Assembly (NCBI RefSeq): GCF_003063315.1
Contig: NZ_NERV01000003.1
Location: 434,001-498,000 of the forward strand
Direction: 5' to 3'
DNA length: 64,000 bases
Source of the DNA: Limnohabitans sp. T6-5
Lineage (GTDB): Bacteria; Pseudomonadota; Gammaproteobacteria; Burkholderiales; Burkholderiaceae_C
In this document: piece by piece, positions 58,649 through 64,000 of the stretch
Position numbering within the stretch: the stretch's first letter is position 1
How the letters are laid out: each line of letters begins with the position of its first letter
The notes under the pieces: model-generated
Databases searched by the model: none
The model's input: the letters and a program-made list of their open reading frames with translations, nothing else
What the model was told of the DNA's origin: nothing
Position numbers and translations under genes: made by a program

Positions 58649-59074
58649 TCAGATTTTTTCGAGCACCAGGCGACTGCCCTGAATGGCTTGGATGCGGTGT
58701 GTGCCAGGTGATGGCTCGGGTGATGGTGAATGTGCCGATGAGTAAATGGCTGTCCAGTTGGCTCCCCGGTGTTTGACCTGAGCAGTGCCTTGAGTATCCC
58801 AGGCCACGACTTCTACGGTTTCGCCAATGTCCAGGTGCTGCGCGCTTGGGGCTTGCGCCTCGCGGCGCAGGCTTTTTTGCCGCCACAGCACCACCGCCAG
58901 ACCGCCGATCAGGGCGGCTGTCACCAGTTGTGTGTTCAAGCTTGTGCCCATGTGTGCAGCCAGTGCTGCCGCCACCGCACCAATGGCCAGCATCAGCAAA
59001 TAAAAGGTGCCAGACATCAGTTCGGCGGCCACCAGGCCCCCGGTCACCAGCCACCAAATCGTTGCATCGTTCAT
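58649..59074 (-). CDS. NfeD family membrane protein
   Basis: A 141-residue short NfeD. ATG 59074 (MNDATIWWLVTGGLV) begins three membrane helices (residues ~6-65), followed by the OB-fold NfeD domain with QHLDIGETVEVVAWDTQGTAQVKHRGANWTAIY and ends in QAIQGSRLVLEKI. It is 28 bp before the SPFH gene, forming the usual NfeD-stomatin pair with a membrane-associated role that is not well defined. Longer starts are rejected. Confidence 0.9.
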   Translation of the reverse strand: MNDATIWWLVTGGLVAAELMSGTFYLLMLAIGAVAAALAAHMGTSLNTQLVTAALIGGLAVVLWRQKSLRREAQAPSAQHLDIGETVEVVAWDTQGTAQVKHRGANWTAIYSSAHSPSPEPSPGTHRIQAIQGSRLVLEKI

Positions 59075-59173
59075 GTGTACTCCCTGAAATTGGATGTTCC
59101 GATGCCGCATGCTACCTGTTTGCCCGGCACTGTGGCGCGAAGGGATCGGGCTGGGCAAGGATAATCAACCCCC

Positions 59174-60175
59174 ATGCAATTTCCTGAACCCCAACGCTGG
59201 CGCTTGTCTGTGGCCCCCATGATGGATTGGACAGATAGGCATTGCCGTTTTTTCCACCGCCTACTTACCCGCCACACCTTGCTTTACACCGAGATGGTGA
59301 CCACAGGTGCCTTGCGCCACGGCAGTGTGCAGCGGCACCTGCGTTTCAACGCCGAAGAGCACCCCGTGGCATTGCAGCTGGGCGGCAGTGACGCCGCCGA
59401 TTTGGCGCACGCGGCCAAGTTGGGGCAAGAGTGGGGTTACGACGAGATTAACCTCAACTGCGGCTGCCCTTCAGACCGTGTGCAGCGCGGCGCTTTTGGG
59501 GCGTGCCTGATGAACGAGCCGCGCACCGTGGCCGATGGCGTGAAGGCCATGCTCGACGTGGTCGATGTGCCCGTCACGGTCAAGCACCGCATTGGCATCG
59601 ACCGCATCGAAAGCTACGACTTTGTGCGCGACTTTGTGGGCACGGTGAGCGATGCCGGATGCAAGGTGTTCATCGTCCATGCCCGCAACGCCTGGCTCGA
59701 CGGGCTGAGCCCGAAAGAAAACCGCGAAATCCCGCCGCTGCGCTATGAGCTGGCCTATCAGCTCAAACAAGACTTTCCGGGGCTGCTGATCGCCGTGAAC
59801 GGCGGCATCAAGACCAACGAAGAAATTGCCCTGCATCTGCAGCACGCCGACGGCGTGATGATTGGCCGCGAGGCGTACTACAACCCTTGGCTTCTGGGCA
59901 CTTGGGACGCCACGTTTTTTGATGACACGCATGAAGTGCTCAGCCGTGAAGCGGTGGAAGAGGCCATGGTGGCCTACATGGAGCGCGCCTTTGCCGAAGA
60001 CGGCTGCCCTTGGTACGCCATTGCACGGCACATGTTGGGGCTGTACCACGGGCAACGTGGTGGCCGTTTGTGGCGACAAGTCTGGAGCGACCACAAGCTC
60101 AAGCCCTTGCCGCCGCGTGAAGTCTGGCAATTGGCGCGCGCCGCATTGGCCAGGGGCGCGGTGGTTACTGACTGA
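59174..60175 (+). CDS. dusA: tRNA-dihydrouridine synthase A
   Basis: A 333-residue flavoenzyme that reduces uridine at positions 20/20a in tRNA. RLSVAPMMDWTDRHCRFFHRLL is the DusA N-terminus; INLNCGCPSDRVQRGAFGACLM holds the active Cys, VTVKHRIGID and NGGIKTNEE the FMN-phosphate region. ADGVMIGREAYYNPWLL closes the barrel. It is divergent from the NfeD gene and convergent with the GntR gene, ending one base before its stop. Confidence 0.96.
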   Translation: MQFPEPQRWRLSVAPMMDWTDRHCRFFHRLLTRHTLLYTEMVTTGALRHGSVQRHLRFNAEEHPVALQLGGSDAADLAHAAKLGQEWGYDEINLNCGCPSDRVQRGAFGACLMNEPRTVADGVKAMLDVVDVPVTVKHRIGIDRIESYDFVRDFVGTVSDAGCKVFIVHARNAWLDGLSPKENREIPPLRYELAYQLKQDFPGLLIAVNGGIKTNEEIALHLQHADGVMIGREAYYNPWLLGTWDATFFDDTHEVLSREAVEEAMVAYMERAFAEDGCPWYAIARHMLGLYHGQRGGRLWRQVWSDHKLKPLPPREVWQLARAALARGAVVTD

Positions 60176-60176
60176 T

Positions 60177-60812
60177 TTATTGGGCGGCCTGCAAGCCGTT
60201 CATGAAGTGCGCTGACATGCGCTCGGCGGCCACTTCGGCTTGGCGCGCGGCCAGCGCTTGAACAATCTCACGGTGTTCGGCCAGTGATTGCTCAATGCGG
60301 CCCTCTTTGAACAAGGAGCTGTGCCGGTTGAGCTTCATCACTTTGCGCAGGTCGGCCACCATTTGGTCGCGCCAACGGTTATCGGCAATGTCCATCAGCA
60401 GCATGTGGAAGGCTTCGTTGATCTCAAAAAAGCGGTCTCGGTTGTCCATCGCTTTTTCCAAGTCCTGATGCAGGGTCTGAATCTGGGCCATTTGTGCCTC
60501 ACTGGCGCGTTGGGCCACCACGCGGGCCGCGTCGGACTCGAGCAGGGCCAGCAGGTGGTAGACGTCGCGCAGGTCTTTTTCGCTGACTTCTGTGACATAG
60601 GCGCCCCGGCGCACTTTCATGGTCACGAGACCTTCGGCGGCCAGGACTTTGAGGGCTTCACGCAGCGGGGTGCGGCTGATGCCCAGCGCCTCGGCAATGC
60701 GCAACTCGTCGATCCAGCTGCCGGGCTCCAGTTCGCGCGCAAAGATGCGCTGGCGCAGCAGTTCGGCAACTTCTTCATACAGGGCGCGTGGAGCGAGTGA
60801 CAGGGCGGACAT
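60177..60812 (-). CDS. GntR-family transcriptional regulator (FCD domain)
   Basis: A 211-residue regulator of the FadR subfamily. The winged-helix part (residues 1-72) shows LYEEVAELLRQRIFARELEPGSWIDELRIAEALGISRTPLREALKVLAAEGLV; the FCD ligand-binding domain follows with DRFFEINEAFHMLLMDIADN and a His-rich metal site. It is divergent from the mutase gene and its probable target is that promoter (60813-61001). Confidence 0.92.
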   Translation of the reverse strand: MSALSLAPRALYEEVAELLRQRIFARELEPGSWIDELRIAEALGISRTPLREALKVLAAEGLVTMKVRRGAYVTEVSEKDLRDVYHLLALLESDAARVVAQRASEAQMAQIQTLHQDLEKAMDNRDRFFEINEAFHMLLMDIADNRWRDQMVADLRKVMKLNRHSSLFKEGRIEQSLAEHREIVQALAARQAEVAAERMSAHFMNGLQAAQ

Positions 60813-60881
60813 CGTGTGCTTGATCAGGGGTGCAGAACGGGCTCAGTCAAGGTGGGCTTGACAGGCATTTCAGATGCCGAA

Positions 60882-60942
60882 TTGTAAGCGGGTTAAAATA
60901 TTCTGCATCAATAATTATGAATCACGGTACTTGTAAGCCGGT
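60882..60942. promoter_or_regulatory. Direct repeats in the GntR-mutase intergenic region
   Basis: TTGTAAGCGGGT (60882-60893) and TTGTAAGCCGGT (60931-60942) differ in one base and are 49 bp apart, with an AT-rich stretch between. A hairpin GGCAGCC-ATG-GGCTGCC follows at 60944-60960. They are candidate binding sites for the divergent GntR protein. Confidence 0.4.
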
Positions 60943-61001
60943 AGGCAGCCATGGGCTGCCAAAATCAGCACAAGTTATTTTTGTCTCGAAAGTGGTGAGC
61001 C

Positions 61002-63158
<2,157 letters not shown>

Positions 63159-63165
63159 AGTTGCC

Positions 63166-63190
63166 TGTGATACAGTAATACGGTATCACA
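63166..63190. promoter_or_regulatory. Operator-like inverted repeat before the antitoxin-like gene
   Basis: TGTGATAC (63166-63173) and GTATCACA (63183-63190) form a perfect eight-base inverted repeat with a nine-base spacer, just after the mutase stop and 22 bp before the antitoxin start. Autorepression by a ribbon-helix-helix antitoxin is the likely role. Confidence 0.6.
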
Positions 63191-63211
63191 AGCATTTTCA
63201 AGGAGTCTGCT

Positions 63212-63544
63212 ATGGCTGTATCCGTTCGACTGGAACCTCTGCTTGAAAAAGAGCTGGAGTTGACCGCCAAACGCATGGGCGTGACCAAGTCACAGTTCAT
63301 TGTTTCTGCGCTGGAGAGGGCATTGGGACGCAAGAATCCCTATGACCTGCTGCTCAAGGTGCAAGCGGAGGTGCGAGAGCCTTTGCCAGAAGGCAATGAA
63401 TTCCTTTCGCCAACCAAGGCGGCCATTCGGTCCAAACTCAAAACCAAACGGGATGCCCATCAAGCCGATTGGCTGGCTTTTCAAGAGGCCAAAAAGCAGG
63501 GCAAAGTGTGGTCTGGCTCAGACCAGGAAACGGACAAACCGTGA
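63212..63544 (+). CDS. Ribbon-helix-helix antitoxin-like protein
   Basis: A 110-residue protein. MAVSVRLEPLLEKELELTAKRMGVTKSQFIVSALERALG forms a ribbon-helix-helix DNA-binding domain (residues 1-40). The remainder is charged and probably binds the toxin. AAGGAG stands six bases before the ATG. The TGA stop overlaps the GTG of the following PIN-domain gene (GTGA), as in VapBC-type modules, so the two are translationally coupled. Confidence 0.75.
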   Translation: MAVSVRLEPLLEKELELTAKRMGVTKSQFIVSALERALGRKNPYDLLLKVQAEVREPLPEGNEFLSPTKAAIRSKLKTKRDAHQADWLAFQEAKKQGKVWSGSDQETDKP

Positions 63545-63948
63545 AGGTGGCTTTGATCGACACCGGACCCATGGTGGCACTGTTTGACGCCAGTGATGTG
63601 GCGCATCGGCACTACACCAGCTTGTTGGCTGAAAACTGGCGGTTGACGACCACCTGGCCGTGTGTGGTGGAGGTGTGCCATTTTCTGGGTGCCAATGCCG
63701 TCCAGCGATTTTTGAGATGGGTGTCCGAAGGTGGCGTCATTGTGTTCCCGTTTGATGTCTCGAACCTCCCCGACTTGGCGGAGTTGATGGCGCGTTATAC
63801 CGCTGAGCCTCGCACAGAAATGGACTTGGCCGATGCCTCTTTGGTGTGGTTGGCGCAAGACACGAACACCCTCAACGTGATGACCATGGATGTGCGCGAC
63901 TTCTCGCGTTATCGCCTGCCCGATGGGCGGCATTTTGAGATCTTGTGA
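63541..63948 (+). CDS. PIN-domain ribonuclease toxin (VapC-like)
   Basis: A 135-residue PIN-domain protein. Acidic residues needed for metal binding are present: D7 (ALIDTGPMVALFDASD), E44 (CVVEVCHFLG), D95/D98 (MDLADASLVWL) and D117/D120 (TMDVRDFSRY). VapC toxins cut tRNA or rRNA. It starts at GTG 63541 inside the antitoxin stop. No other toxin is near. Whether it is an active toxin must be shown by growth inhibition. Confidence 0.78.
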   Translation: MKVALIDTGPMVALFDASDVAHRHYTSLLAENWRLTTTWPCVVEVCHFLGANAVQRFLRWVSEGGVIVFPFDVSNLPDLAELMARYTAEPRTEMDLADASLVWLAQDTNTLNVMTMDVRDFSRYRLPDGRHFEIL

Positions 63949-63958
63949 GGCCATGCAC

Positions 63959-64000
63959 ATGAAGCTCAACAACCCGTTCGCTCAGTCCGACCTGGACATG
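63959..64000 (+). CDS. Start of an unidentified gene (cut by the window end)
   Basis: ATG 63959, eight bases after GTGAGG, reads MKLNNPFAQSDLDM to the end of the window. ATG 63953 is also possible. The 14 visible residues do not identify a family; a methylmalonyl-CoA mutase accessory gene such as argK/meaB is common nearby in other genomes but is not shown here. Confidence 0.35.
   Translation, partial: MKLNNPFAQSDLDM

Overview
The window looks like chromosomal DNA of a Gram-negative betaproteobacterium, most likely Burkholderiales/Comamonadaceae (a Limnohabitans- or Rhodoferax-like freshwater bacterium is a guess). The reasons are the class I phaC-phaA-phaB polyhydroxyalkanoate cluster, TRAP transport beside a fumarylpyruvate-type hydrolase, an ECF sigma/DUF3619/DUF3106 operon typical of this order, the dnaX-ybaB-recR order with the SRP RNA gene beside dnaX, and moderately high GC with GC-rich third positions. 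Nearly all of it is compact core genome on both strands. I see no prophage, insertion sequence, CRISPR array or tRNA gene.

Layout. 1-3.1 kb: 5' end of dnaG, an acyl-CoA synthetase, a small Lys/Ala-rich exported protein and a Nudix hydrolase. 3.2-7.7 kb: a catabolic island with a DctPQM TRAP transporter, a fumarylpyruvate-hydrolase-like protein and a divergent MarR regulator. 7.8-11.3 kb: an ABM-domain protein, a MATE exporter and a large membrane protein. 11.4-13.7 kb: rpmE (type B), rho and trxA on the minus strand. 13.7-18.8 kb: a flavoprotein, a small unknown gene, SRP RNA (minus strand), then dnaX-ybaB-recR. 18.9-23.6 kb: an orphan substrate-binding protein, gloB-mltD (minus) and a methyltransferase-rnhA pair (plus), the same neighbourhood as in enteric bacteria. 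23.7-28.1 kb: an RND efflux pair. 28.2-33.1 kb: moeA-mobA-moaA for molybdenum cofactor, with REP-like palindromes on both sides, and an aldehyde dehydrogenase. 33.2-36.1 kb: membrane pyrophosphatase hppA divergent from soluble ppa. 36.1-39.4 kb: an acetyltransferase-like gene divergent from nadE-glnB. 39.4-42.8 kb: a six-gene minus-strand operon headed by an ECF sigma factor. 43.0-49.0 kb: ilvB-ilvH-ilvC, pssA, then leuA behind a leucine attenuator. 49.1-53.8 kb: a DD-endopeptidase, an IclR regulator, the N-degron transferases aat-bpt, pgeF and a small membrane protein. 53.8-57.6 kb: phaCAB. 57.7-60.8 kb: SPFH-NfeD pair, dusA and a GntR regulator. 61.0-64.0 kb: methylmalonyl-CoA mutase, a toxin-antitoxin-like pair and a truncated reading frame.

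How the genes connect. The ilv and leu genes make branched-chain amino acids, and the leuA leader peptide has a CTA-CTG-CTA-CTG leucine run followed by an intrinsic terminator. phaCAB stores acetyl-CoA, and the mutase and acyl-CoA synthetase feed the same acyl-CoA pools. The dctP-dctQ hairpin probably sets more binding protein than permease. dnaX carries a nine-A run whose -1 frame stops after ten more codons, which would yield the short gamma subunit as well as tau.

The points most worth following are the dnaX slippage site, the leu attenuator, the nested palindromes around the molybdopterin genes, the sigma/DUF3619/DUF3106/RDD operon, the RHH-PIN module and a 27-codon reading frame coupled to the phaA stop. 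I did not find a clearly new multi-gene defence or mobile system here.
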